DNA of 64,000 bases from Flavobacterium subsaxonicum WB 4.1-42 = DSM 21790 (lineage in GTDB: Bacteria > Bacteroidota > Bacteroidia > Flavobacteriales > Flavobacteriaceae). The position numbers and the translations under genes were made by a program. The notes below the pieces were generated by a model. That model saw only the letters and a program-made list of their open reading frames with translations, did not search any database and had not been told where the DNA came from. Location: NCBI RefSeq assembly GCF_000422725.1, contig NZ_KE383911.1:239152-303151 (forward strand), in the 5' to 3' direction. Shown one piece after another: positions 33,805 through 41,356 of this stretch (positions are counted from its first letter, which is position 1; each line of letters starts with the position of its first letter).

Positions 33805-34266
33805 TTTTACAAATATAAACTTTTTTTTTACCCGGCAATTTTGGGGCATTTATTTATTAAATCTTTCAGAAATAATAATAGTACCACTCTAAAGTGTCGT
33901 TTAACTGCTAAAAAACATCTTTAAAAATCTTAAAATTTCAACCAATTGTAAGAAATATCACAAAAAACAGATTGTATGTTTTAAAATAATTATCTCGTTA
34001 AAAATTACTTAATAAATAAACATCAATAAGCCTGCCAAAAGTGCGAACTCCCTGTAATAAAGGGCAAAACATAATGTACCGCAGGCACAGCTATAGCTAT
34101 AGTGCTTAAACAGCTAATTTTTAGATGTATAATATTGTAAGAATATTTAATAAATATTTAACACCTTGTATATAATTACTAATAAATCTGTATATTTATA
34201 CCCTAATTTTTTGCCCCACAATAAATTACCGATTACGCCCAATTACTAATTTTTACTAATGCACAA

Positions 34267-34566
34267 ATGAAGCTAAAAGAACTTAAAACATGGCTTAACA
34301 AGCTCTCTGACGAAGAGCTGGAAAAAGAATTATTGTACAACTCATTAGACTACGGCATATCTGGCACGGTTACAGAAGTTAACCACTCTGACGACGATTT
34401 GTATTACGTTGGTGATGAGCCCATTTTACTGCATAACCGCGAAGAGCTTTTAAAACGCGGCTTTACAGAAAAACAAATTGCCGAACTTGATGTAGAGATA
34501 CCCGAAGGCTGCTACTATATAGAGCTTAGCAACGAGTACAGTATTATAGAGCGCTTTATTAGCTAA
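34267..34566 (+). CDS. Small acidic cytosolic protein, unknown
   Basis: 99 residues, strongly acidic, with an N-terminal helix MKLKELKTWLNKLSDEELEKELLY and a second helical block 'REELLKRGFTEKQIAELDVEIPEG'. The D-x-L-Y-Y-V-G-D-E-P-I-L-L stretch looks like a beta hairpin. No family was recognised. The ATG at 34267 is followed by good coding bias. It is separated from pfkB by 116 bases with no terminator hairpin. Confidence 0.65.
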   Translation: MKLKELKTWLNKLSDEELEKELLYNSLDYGISGTVTEVNHSDDDLYYVGDEPILLHNREELLKRGFTEKQIAELDVEIPEGCYYIELSNEYSIIERFIS

Positions 34567-34682
34567 AATTGTTATTACATTTTTTATTGTTGCCGTACTC
34601 TTAACATAGCGTTAAGTAGTGCGCAGGCTTTTAATTGCTATATTAGCTATTAAACCAGGCCTTAAAAAACAGCTTTTTAGCA

Positions 34683-35615
34683 ATGATAAAAAACATAGTA
34701 ACCATTACGCTTAACCCCACCGTAGATAAAAGCACCACGGTAGAAAACCTTAAACCCGAGAAAAAACTGCGCTGCACCCCGCCCAAATACGAGCCGGGGG
34801 GCGGTGGCATTAATGTTTCGCGCGGGCTGGCCCGCCTTGGCATAAAATCGGTCGCGCTTTTTACCTGCGGTGGCCGTACCGGCGAGCTGCTGGAGCAACT
34901 GCTTAAGGAGGAAAACGTTACTACAAGCACCATACCTACCGCTGCCGAAACCCGCGAGAATTTTATTGTGGTAGATACATCGCACAACGAGCAGTACCGC
35001 TTTGGTATGCCCGGCGAAGATATTACGGCCGCCGAGGTTAAAGATATTGCCAAGATTATACATGGCCTCTCGCCTACCCCCGAAATTGTGGTTATTAGCG
35101 GCAGCCTGCCCCCGGGCATTGAACCGGCCTTTATTGGCATGCTTGTACGCGAACTGAAAGAAAAGGGCGCTAAGGTTATTGCCGACACCTCTGGCGAGGC
35201 GCTGACCGAAGTGCTTAAAGAAGGCGTGTACCTGCTTAAACCTAACCTGGGCGAACTGAGTACCCTTACGGGGATGAAGGACTTGGATAACGAGAGTGCC
35301 GATGAGGCCGCCAAACAGCTGATCGACGAGGGCAAGGCCGAAATTGTGGTGGTGTCTCTGGGGCCGCAGGGTGCCTACCTTGTTAGTAAAGACGAGAGCA
35401 TACACGTGCCGGCACCATCAGTCAAAAAACTGAGTACCGTTGGCGCGGGCGATAGCATGGTGGCCGGTATGGTTGCCATATTGGCACAGGGCGGCAGCCA
35501 TAAAGATATGGCCCGTATGGGCGTAGCCTGCGGATCTGCCGCTACCATGAGCACCGGTACCGGGCTGTTTACTAAAGAGAATGCGGAGCGGTTGTATAAG
35601 TGGCTGTCGAGGTAA
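34683..35615 (+). CDS. PfkB-family 1-phosphofructokinase/6-phosphofructokinase-like sugar kinase
   Basis: 310 residues of the ribokinase/PfkB fold. N-terminal signature: 'YEPGGGGINVSRGLARLG'. C-terminal signature: 'STVGAGDSMVAGMVAILA' with catalytic base D257. 'LLKPNLGELSTLTG' is the substrate-loop helix. Among PfkB members the pattern is closest to Escherichia coli Pfk-2 and LacC/FruK hexose kinases, so it should phosphorylate a hexose phosphate. Codon use is visibly G+C-richer than the surrounding genes (many GCC/GGC/CTG), which may reflect high expression or transfer. No sugar-transport genes are adjacent. Confidence 0.86.
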   Translation: MIKNIVTITLNPTVDKSTTVENLKPEKKLRCTPPKYEPGGGGINVSRGLARLGIKSVALFTCGGRTGELLEQLLKEENVTTSTIPTAAETRENFIVVDTSHNEQYRFGMPGEDITAAEVKDIAKIIHGLSPTPEIVVISGSLPPGIEPAFIGMLVRELKEKGAKVIADTSGEALTEVLKEGVYLLKPNLGELSTLTGMKDLDNESADEAAKQLIDEGKAEIVVVSLGPQGAYLVSKDESIHVPAPSVKKLSTVGAGDSMVAGMVAILAQGGSHKDMARMGVACGSAATMSTGTGLFTKENAERLYKWLSR

Positions 35616-35617
35616 TT

Positions 35618-35790
35618 TTGAATTACAAATTTTAAATTACGAATTACGGGAGGGGAAAATACAAATCACAAAATACAAGCTCCAAAAAATAAGCCCGTAA
35701 ATACTAAGCAATTGCTACAGGCAGTCTAACTATCTGCCAATCTAAAAATCTACACATCCAACAATCTATTAATCCAATCATCTAAAAATC
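35618..35790. repeat. Degenerate word-repeat island after the PfkB gene
   Basis: Two dialects are seen: AATTACAAATTTTAAATTACGAATTACG-like words (35621-35648) and CAATCTAAAAATCTACACATCCAACAATCT-like words (about 35735-35788), each repeated with small changes. No ORF or stem is seen. It occupies nearly all of the 180-base gap before the next gene. Confidence 0.55.
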
Positions 35791-35795
35791 AAATT

Positions 35796-36077
35796 ATGAA
35801 ATACCAGGAAGCTAAAGATATATTCGACGAACTTAAAAACTTTGAGGGCAGGGCTACCTTTAGAGGCGAAGAGACTATTATAGACTATTTTGTGCTGCTG
35901 CCTAAGCCGGAGCTGGAAGACTTTGATATTAAAGGCTTTTTAGATCAGTATACCTCTACCAGCAGCTTTGAGATTGAGGGCAACCACAACGAGGCCTATA
36001 CTATTATAGGTATTAACGAGCAAAAACCGGCTTATTTTAGCGATGCCGATTACCTGGCAAAGTTAACGGTTTGGTAA
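35796..36077 (+). CDS. Small acidic protein, unknown
   Basis: 93 residues, cytosolic, acidic: MKYQEAKDIFDELKNFEGRATFRGEETIIDYFVLLPKPELEDFDIKGFLDQYTS describes the order of one helix, a beta strand pair and a second helix. The closing 'YTIIGINEQKPAYFSDADYLAKLTVW' is beta-rich. No family was recognised. It has no visible partner, and the region upstream is repeat-like. The start ATG follows 'AAATCAAATT' without a ribosome site, as is normal here. Confidence 0.6.
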   Translation: MKYQEAKDIFDELKNFEGRATFRGEETIIDYFVLLPKPELEDFDIKGFLDQYTSTSSFEIEGNHNEAYTIIGINEQKPAYFSDADYLAKLTVW

Positions 36078-36224
36078 AACGCATAAAATTTACTCAAACG
36101 AAACAGTACTGGTGTTAGCAAAAATTTTGTTAACAAAATTTAATGTTTTATTGGCTTTTTGTTACCAAAATTTTAAAGGTTTATAGTCCATCTTTGTAAA
36201 ACAAACCTTCTAAAGCAAATTGCT

Positions 36225-36449
36225 ATGAAAAAGAACATCGACTTAGCCACCATCAAGAGTTTTATCCTTACAAATGCCCTTACCGAGAATGTGATGCTGA
36301 TGCTTCACCCGTCTAATTTTGACAAACTGGTTACTAAAGGCAAGAGAAAAGTAAAATCGCTTTGCATTTCGGGCATTAATATTATTGCCGATGATAACAA
36401 CGAAATTAGCGAAGGAGAAATTGATATCCTGGAAGTAAAATTCAATTAA
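36225..36449 (+). CDS. Small hypothetical protein (74 residues)
   Basis: A short alpha/beta protein: helix 'DLATIKSFILTNALTENVMLMLHPSNFDKL', then a basic patch 'KGKRKVKSLCISGINIIADDNNEISEGEIDILEVKF'. No family was recognised. It is supported by a CATCTTTG near -7 box 25 bases upstream, by an adjacent strong terminator, and by codon use like its neighbours. A role in binding other molecules cannot be inferred. Confidence 0.6.
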   Translation: MKKNIDLATIKSFILTNALTENVMLMLHPSNFDKLVTKGKRKVKSLCISGINIIADDNNEISEGEIDILEVKFN

Positions 36450-36483
36450 TTTGAATCTATAATTACCTTTACTACTATCATAC

Positions 36484-36521
36484 AAAAAAGGCATACGTTT
36501 TTACAACTTATGCCTTTTTTT
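36484..36521 (+). terminator. Terminator of the 74-residue gene
   Basis: AAAAAAGGCATA pairs with TATGCCTTTTTT around a 13-base loop, ending in a run of T. Confidence 0.85.
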
Positions 36522-36530
36522 GCACCTAAA

Positions 36531-36550
36531 AATATACCAATCGGTATATT
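36531..36550. promoter_or_regulatory. Palindromic operator-like site A
   Basis: AATATACCAATCGGTATATT, eight-base arms around a 4-base centre, is typical of TetR-family operators. The exact reverse complement occurs 29 bases later, and the same site recurs at 62591-62610. It lies between two inward-facing terminators with no gene to control. Confidence 0.65.
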
Positions 36551-36579
36551 TTTATTTTAGAACGATAAAGTGTCAAAAT

Positions 36580-36599
36580 AATATACCGATTGGTATATT
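36580..36599. promoter_or_regulatory. Palindromic operator-like site B
   Basis: AATATACCGATTGGTATATT, the reverse complement of site A, centred 49 bases away. It is identical in all 20 bases to the site at 62591-62610. Confidence 0.65.
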
Positions 36600-36641
36600 A
36601 TTGGTTATTATTATACAATACACGCTACACAAAACACAAAA

Positions 36642-36668
36642 AAAGAGGCGCTAAACAGGCGCCTCTTT
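36642..36668 (-). terminator. Terminator of the ABC-F gene
   Basis: AAAGAGGCGC / GCGCCTCTTT stem with a 7-base loop; on the minus strand it is followed by TTTTTGTG, 36 bases after the stop codon. Confidence 0.85.
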
Positions 36669-36703
36669 AACTGTAACTCATGATCGAAAAGTGAAATATT
36701 AAC

Positions 36704-38338
36704 CTATTTTCGCTCTATCTCTCTAAGGTTTTCTATCTTTTTAATTTCAAGGAAACCTTTAATACCTTCAAAATGCTCTTTAACACGTTTGTTGCCAAAT
36801 TCGAACACCTTAGTAACCAGTCCGTCAAGGAAATCCCTGTCGTGCGATACCAGTACCAACGTACCGTCAAAAGCGTTAAGGGCATCTTTAATAATGTCTT
36901 TAGTCTTCATATCCAAATGGTTAGTAGGCTCATCCAAAATAAGCAGGTTAACCGGCTCCAAAAGCAGCTTAATCATGGCAAGGCGGGTCTTCTCGCCACC
37001 CGATAACACCTTGACTTTCTTGGTAGTATCGTCTCCGCTAAACATAAAAGCACCTAATATATTTTTGATTTGCGTACGTATATCACCCTCGGCAATACGG
37101 TCTATCGTTTCAAACACAGTAATGTCTTCATCTAACATAGCTGCCTGGTTCTGAGCAAAGTAACCTATCTTAACGTTATGACCCAGTTCCATTTTGCCCT
37201 CAAAGTCGATCTCGCTCATAATGGCCTTAACCATAGTCGATTTACCTTCGCCATTCTTACCTACAAAGGCTACCTTCTGGCCACGCTCTATAACCATATT
37301 GGCGTTATTAAACACGGTGTGGTCGCCGTAGTTTTTGGTAAGCGCCTCTACCACAACAGGATACTGCCCAGAGCGTGGCGCAAGCGGAAATTTTAGGCGC
37401 AATGCCGATGTATCTACTTCGTCAACCTCCACAAGATCAAGCTTTTCCAGCATCTTAACACGGCTCTGCACCTGTAGTGTTTTAGAGTAGGTACCCTTAA
37501 AACGCTCTATAAACTCCATGTTTTCAGCAATCATCTTCTGCTGCTCGTCGTAGGCCTTCTGTTGGTGGGCACGGCGGTCTTTTCGCAGCTCTAAGTAGTG
37601 CGAATACTTGGCTTTATAGTCGTAAATACGGCCCATAGTAACCTCTATGGTACGAGTTGTTATGTTATCTACAAAGGCCCTGTCGTGACTTATAACCATC
37701 ACAGCCTTAGCACTATTGATAAGAAAATCTTCCAGCCACTGGATGCTTTCAATGTCCATGTGGTTAGTAGGCTCATCCAGCAAGATCAGGTCGGGTTTTT
37801 GTAAAAGTATCTTGGCAAGCTCAATACGCATACGCCATCCGCCACTAAATTCAGATGTTGGGCGATGAAAGTCTTCGCGCGTAAAGCCAATGCCCACAAG
37901 CACTTTCTCTACTTCGGCCTCGTAGTTTATCTCTTCTATAGAGTAAAATTTCTCGCTGAGTTCCGATACCTTTTCGATGATTTTGTAGTACTCATCACTC
38001 TCATAATCAGTACGTACGGTTAGCTCTTCGTTAAGGGCATCAATTTCGGCCTTCATTTTAAAGATGCCTTCAAACGCTTTAGATGTTTCCTCAAACACGG
38101 TGGCGTTATCGTGCGTAAGCAAATGCTGTGGCAGGTAAGCAATCACAGTGCCCTTAGGAGATGATATAGAGCCTGTTGAGGGTTTGTTTTCGCCGGCTAT
38201 AATTTTTAGCAGTGTACTTTTACCGGCGCCGTTTTTACCCATAAGGGCTATTTTATCGGTCTCGTTTATAGAAAAAGAAACATCGCTAAACAGCGTGGTA
38301 CCGCCAAACTGTACCGAAAGTGCATCAATAGTAATCAT
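36704..38338 (-). CDS. ABC-F family ATPase
   Basis: 544 residues with two ABC domains and no membrane segment: Walker A GKNGAGKST and GKNGEGKST, signatures 'FSGGWRMRIELAKIL' and 'LSGGEKTRLAMIKLL', and Walker B 'LILLDEPTNHMDIES' and 'LLILDEPTNHLDMKT'. The inter-domain linker (about residues 240-310: YSHYLELRKDRRAHQQKAYDEQQK) is the P-site tRNA interaction motif helix pair. ABC-F proteins act on ribosomes, either as translation factors or in antibiotic protection. This sequence resembles the housekeeping YbiT/Uup group rather than Lsa/Vga resistance proteins. The closest role cannot be settled from reading alone. Confidence 0.93.
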   Translation of the reverse strand: MITIDALSVQFGGTTLFSDVSFSINETDKIALMGKNGAGKSTLLKIIAGENKPSTGSISSPKGTVIAYLPQHLLTHDNATVFEETSKAFEGIFKMKAEIDALNEELTVRTDYESDEYYKIIEKVSELSEKFYSIEEINYEAEVEKVLVGIGFTREDFHRPTSEFSGGWRMRIELAKILLQKPDLILLDEPTNHMDIESIQWLEDFLINSAKAVMVISHDRAFVDNITTRTIEVTMGRIYDYKAKYSHYLELRKDRRAHQQKAYDEQQKMIAENMEFIERFKGTYSKTLQVQSRVKMLEKLDLVEVDEVDTSALRLKFPLAPRSGQYPVVVEALTKNYGDHTVFNNANMVIERGQKVAFVGKNGEGKSTMVKAIMSEIDFEGKMELGHNVKIGYFAQNQAAMLDEDITVFETIDRIAEGDIRTQIKNILGAFMFSGDDTTKKVKVLSGGEKTRLAMIKLLLEPVNLLILDEPTNHLDMKTKDIIKDALNAFDGTLVLVSHDRDFLDGLVTKVFEFGNKRVKEHFEGIKGFLEIKKIENLREIERK

Positions 38339-38379
38339 TTACATCTAAATTTTAAAGCCGCATTGATTTGTAACGGCTA

Positions 38380-39045
38380 TTATTTTTCGAGTTCGTTAAT
38401 TGTTATAAGGTATTTTACAAGCGTAGCCTCGCTTTTCATGTCGGGTTCTGCCTCAAAGCGAGCCTTAACATTGGGGTATTTTTCAAGCAATGCCAGTAGT
38501 GTAGTTTTAGAAAGCACCTGTTTTTTAGCGGTTTGCATATTATAAATAAGCGGCAGCCTCATTACAGCTTTTTCTCCACCGCCAATAGCACCACCCAGGC
38601 CGCTGCCCGGATTGGCAGAAAAATCAGGGTCTACTATCATACCCAACTCTTCCTGTACACCCTTAGCAAAAGGATATTCTGGCTTTAAAAAGCAATATTT
38701 ACCATACACCTCTACTTTTGCATACCAGGCGTATCCTGTTAAAGGCTTGGCATTTAGGTAAAGGGTATCTTTTTTAAACACACCCCAAAGCTCTTTTTTA
38801 ATAACCGAAGTCTTAACCTGCTTATCTTTAGTTTCTACTTTATAATCGTTGCCCGCCCACATTAAAATATCGGTTCGGGTTCTTTTTATAACCTCAAAAT
38901 CAGACTTGTATTGCGGGTTATTACTCAGAAACTCTGAAGCAGACGTATAACCACCCTCTTTAGTGCCGGCCGGAAACTGGGCTGCAGCCTGAAGGATAAA
39001 AAACAACATAAAGCCTAATATCCCCAAACATTTTTTCATCTTCAT
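38380..39045 (-). CDS. Secreted protein of unknown family
   Basis: 221 residues with signal MKMKKCLGILGFMLFFILQAAAQ. The mature part starts FPAGTKEGGYTSASEFLSNNPQYKSDFEVIKR and includes 'WYAKVEVYGKYCFLKPEYPF' and a Gly-rich loop (NPGSGLGGAIGGGEKAVM). It is probably periplasmic or surface-associated. The family was not recognised. It is monocistronic, 41 bases before the ABC-F gene on the same strand, with a short gap suggesting possible cotranscription. The first of two in-frame ATGs (39045 and 39039) was chosen arbitrarily. Confidence 0.6.
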   Translation of the reverse strand: MKMKKCLGILGFMLFFILQAAAQFPAGTKEGGYTSASEFLSNNPQYKSDFEVIKRTRTDILMWAGNDYKVETKDKQVKTSVIKKELWGVFKKDTLYLNAKPLTGYAWYAKVEVYGKYCFLKPEYPFAKGVQEELGMIVDPDFSANPGSGLGGAIGGGEKAVMRLPLIYNMQTAKKQVLSKTTLLALLEKYPNVKARFEAEPDMKSEATLVKYLITINELEK

Positions 39046-39163
39046 TGTAACTTTTGGTTTTTAAAGCCGCAAAGATAATGTAATTAGCACATTACGCAAA
39101 TGCGAATTTGCTTGCATATCACAGTAAATTTTGCTAAATTTATGATAACAAAACACAAACGTC

Positions 39164-39361
39164 ATGAAAAAATGGGTCCGTTCCGGCCTTGTGTGGGCCG
39201 GCCTTTTATACGTAATTACTATGGTTATGTTTCCGCTAATAGACCATGAGCGATTTGACCTTGCCAAAATACTGTTGGGCATACCCCTATGGGCGGTAGT
39301 AGGCTTAATTATTGGCTACCTTTTTGACAAAAAGAAAAAGAAGAAGGTGATAACTAAGTAG
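39164..39361 (+). CDS. Small membrane protein with two helices
   Basis: 65 residues: two hydrophobic helices (WVRSGLVWAGLLYVITMVMF and ILLGIPLWAVVGLIIGYLF) and a lysine-rich tail (DKKKKKKVITK), which places the C-terminus in the cytosol. The stop codon abuts the stop of the leftward gene behind it with no spacer. No family was recognised. Confidence 0.65.
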   Translation: MKKWVRSGLVWAGLLYVITMVMFPLIDHERFDLAKILLGIPLWAVVGLIIGYLFDKKKKKKVITK

Positions 39362-40015
39362 TTATGATATCCACAAGTTTATGACGCTAAGCAATCGCCA
39401 TTTACCCTCAACATTTTCCATTATTACAAAATCGCCTGAGCCGCAAAGTCCACCACAGTGATGAGCTATGTAAAAAACAGCAAAATTTTGACTGTAAGTT
39501 ATTTGAGATAATTCAAAGACTGATTTTGAACCATATTTATCCTTTATTTTGTTCCATCCTTTATCAATATTTTTACCATTTTTAAAGAAGGAGCGATACT
39601 CTTGCAGAGTAATTGTATTAATTTTCGCATTACTTATAAGCTTTAAAAGCCCCATATCGGCATCAAAATTAATATTAGCATTCTTTCTAAATTTTGTAAT
39701 AACCTCCTTAATTTCAGGTTCATTTTTAAACCTGTGGATAAAAACAGAATCTTTTCCTGACTGAAAATACAAATAATTAAAGAGATAATCACAGGGTGGA
39801 TCGTCAACTAATTCATCAACGAACTTAAGATCATTACTATCTGTATTATTGTTATAAAGAACTATTAACGACTGTAAAGAATCTAATTTGGGGCCATAAA
39901 ACTGCGCTAATTTGTTATTAAGTACCGTAGAATAAATAGAATAGCTATTATCATTGCTTTGTGCAAATCCAACAACCGCGTAAAGTAAAAATAAGGTTAA
40001 GGTGATATTTTTCAT
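39362..40015 (-). CDS. Exported protein of unknown function
   Basis: 217 residues from the ATG at 40015 (MKNITLTLFLLYAVVGFAQ signal); the ATG at 40036 lacks a signal-peptide charge pattern. The mature protein has no recognised domain. It contains 'YIAHHCGGLCGSGDFVIMENVEGKWRL' near the C-terminus, where paired Cys could form a disulphide. It is A+T-rich compared with the neighbouring YigZ gene. Its stop codon touches that of the small membrane protein. Confidence 0.62.
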   Translation of the reverse strand: MKNITLTLFLLYAVVGFAQSNDNSYSIYSTVLNNKLAQFYGPKLDSLQSLIVLYNNNTDSNDLKFVDELVDDPPCDYLFNYLYFQSGKDSVFIHRFKNEPEIKEVITKFRKNANINFDADMGLLKLISNAKINTITLQEYRSFFKNGKNIDKGWNKIKDKYGSKSVFELSQITYSQNFAVFYIAHHCGGLCGSGDFVIMENVEGKWRLLSVINLWIS

Positions 40016-40048
40016 AGCGAAGTATAATCCATACAAGTATACTCAATT

Positions 40049-40077
40049 TTTGGTTTCGAATAACTTAACTAACTTTG
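40049..40077 (+). promoter_or_regulatory. Promoter of the YigZ gene
   Basis: TTTG (40049-40052), 17 bases, TAACTTTG (40070-40077): both elements of the Bacteroidota consensus at the usual spacing. Its -7 box overlaps a TTG codon at 40075, so that TTG cannot be the start. Confidence 0.8.
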
Positions 40078-40101
40078 CAACCTGTAAAGTTTAACCCTGA
40101 T

Positions 40102-40701
40102 TTGGAAAAAGACACCTATAAAACCCTTGCCACACCATCGCCCGAAATGCTGTTTAAAGAAAAGAACAGTAAGTTTTTTGGCTACGCCTACCCGGTTACT
40201 ACCGAAGACGAGGTTAAGGCACTGCTTGCAGATATCAGGAAACAGCACCACTCCGCCAGGCACTGGTGTTACGCCTTTCAGCTTGGCACAGAAACTGTTT
40301 ACTACCGCGCTAACGATGATGGCGAACCCAACAACTCTGCAGGTATGCCTATTTACGGGCAGATACAAAGCTTTGGCGTTACTAACGTTCTGGTTATTGT
40401 GGTTCGATATTTTGGTGGGGTAAAACTGGGTGTAGGCGGACTCATTTCTGCATACCGAACTTCAGCCCAAATGGCTTTGGAGGAATCTGAAATCATCGAA
40501 AAAACCATCGATTCTTACTTTACACTTGCTTTTGGCTATGCCGATATGAATCGCGTAATGCGTATTATTAAGGAGAAGAACCTGAATATTGTATCGCAAA
40601 AAATGGAGAATGATTGCGAAATTACCCTTAGCACCCGAAAGCAAAATGCCCCAATGGTACTTGAGGCACTGCAAAATTTGTATGGAATTACGATAAAGTA
40701 A
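40102..40701 (+). CDS. YigZ/IMPACT family protein
   Basis: 199 residues with 'MEKDTYKTLATPSPEMLFKEKNSKFFGYAYPV', 'SARHWCYAFQLG', 'RANDDGEPNNSAGMPIYGQI' and 'VIVVRYFGGVKLGVGGLISAYR', the full IMPACT/UPF0029 signature, followed by a C-terminal ferredoxin-like domain (about 140-199). The family is thought to bind ribosomes or nucleotides; its enzyme role is unsettled. No ATG exists in the right place. A TTG at 40102 gives MEKDTYKT, matching typical family starts, whereas an upstream TTG at 40075 lies inside the -7 box. Confidence 0.88.
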   Translation: MEKDTYKTLATPSPEMLFKEKNSKFFGYAYPVTTEDEVKALLADIRKQHHSARHWCYAFQLGTETVYYRANDDGEPNNSAGMPIYGQIQSFGVTNVLVIVVRYFGGVKLGVGGLISAYRTSAQMALEESEIIEKTIDSYFTLAFGYADMNRVMRIIKEKNLNIVSQKMENDCEITLSTRKQNAPMVLEALQNLYGITIK

Positions 40702-40703
40702 AC

Positions 40704-40763
40704 AGTCACAGTCGCAGTTTTCAGTCCCAAAATTAACTGCAAATTGAGACTGCAACTGCGACT
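40704..40763. repeat. Intergenic palindrome related to the 834-962 element
   Basis: AGTCGCAGTTTTCAGTC (40710-40726) faces GACTGCAACTGCGACT (40748-40763) between convergent genes; the arms pair with one bulge. CAGTCACAGT and AACTGCGACT also occur in the palindrome at 834-962, so the two are related. It may act as a bidirectional terminator. Confidence 0.6.
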
Positions 40764-40768
40764 AAAAG

Positions 40769-41167
40769 CTACTTAACGAGCTTCTCTTTTACATAGTCTG
40801 GCGGTGCTACCGGGCGGCCGGTTTTCATGTCTACAAATACCAAAACCGAGTTGCCAATTGTTAATAACTCTCCCCCCTCATTGTATATTTCGTAGTCAAA
40901 TTCTATCTTAACCGACTCCTGTTTTTTTAAGATAGTTCTTACAGTTAAGAGATCATCATATCGGGCCGGTTTTTTATAATTTAATGTTAAAGAAACAACA
41001 GGCAGCATAATACCGTTCTCTTCCATAAACTTATAGCTAAGTCCAAGATTTCTAAGCCATTCTACCCGCCCCATCTCAAAGTATTGCGCGTAATTGCCAT
41101 GATATACAACCCCCATCTGGTCGGTCTCTGCATAGCGGACACGTACTTTAAATTCGTGAAAATTCAT
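40769..41167 (-). CDS. Acyl-CoA thioesterase (YbgC/4HBT hot-dog fold)
   Basis: 132 residues with the 4HBT active-site block 'VRYAETDQMGVVYHGNYAQYFEMGRVEWLR' (Asp16 and His23 region) and later 'NYKKPARYDDLLTVRT'. The enzyme cleaves acyl-CoA thioesters; in enterobacteria the YbgC group is linked to phospholipid metabolism. Its position just upstream of and divergent from dnaA is typical of Flavobacteriaceae. Confidence 0.9.
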   Translation of the reverse strand: MNFHEFKVRVRYAETDQMGVVYHGNYAQYFEMGRVEWLRNLGLSYKFMEENGIMLPVVSLTLNYKKPARYDDLLTVRTILKKQESVKIEFDYEIYNEGGELLTIGNSVLVFVDMKTGRPVAPPDYVKEKLVK

Positions 41168-41287
41168 ATATTTTAAATGTTAATTTTTTATTAATTTTAG
41201 GTTTAGACGCTTACAATATTTTTTTATAATAATCAATACGCCTTTTGTTTTTTTTTACTGATTTTTGTGACCATATTTGTTCTCCCT

Positions 41288-41317
41288 AAAAGGAATGATT
41301 TTCCAGCATTCCCTTTT
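41288..41317 (+). other. Hairpin in the dnaA leader
   Basis: AAAAGGAATG pairs with CATTCCCTTTT (one bulge) 40 bases before the dnaA ATG, followed by GTAAGACAACTTTT. No adjacent gene requires a terminator here, so it may be a leader attenuator or an mRNA-stability element. Confidence 0.45.
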
Positions 41318-41356
41318 GTAAGACAACTTTTAATAAACAATTAATTATCAGGATAT

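Noticed and set aside
34683..35615. Recent horizontal transfer of the PfkB gene because of high GC
   Set aside because: The G+C bias could reflect strong expression; no flanking mobile signature was found, so transfer was not claimed.
41168..41356. Replication origin next to dnaA
   Set aside because: No cluster of TTATCCACA-type DnaA boxes was found in the leader; only one hairpin is visible. A GC-skew plot of the chromosome would decide.
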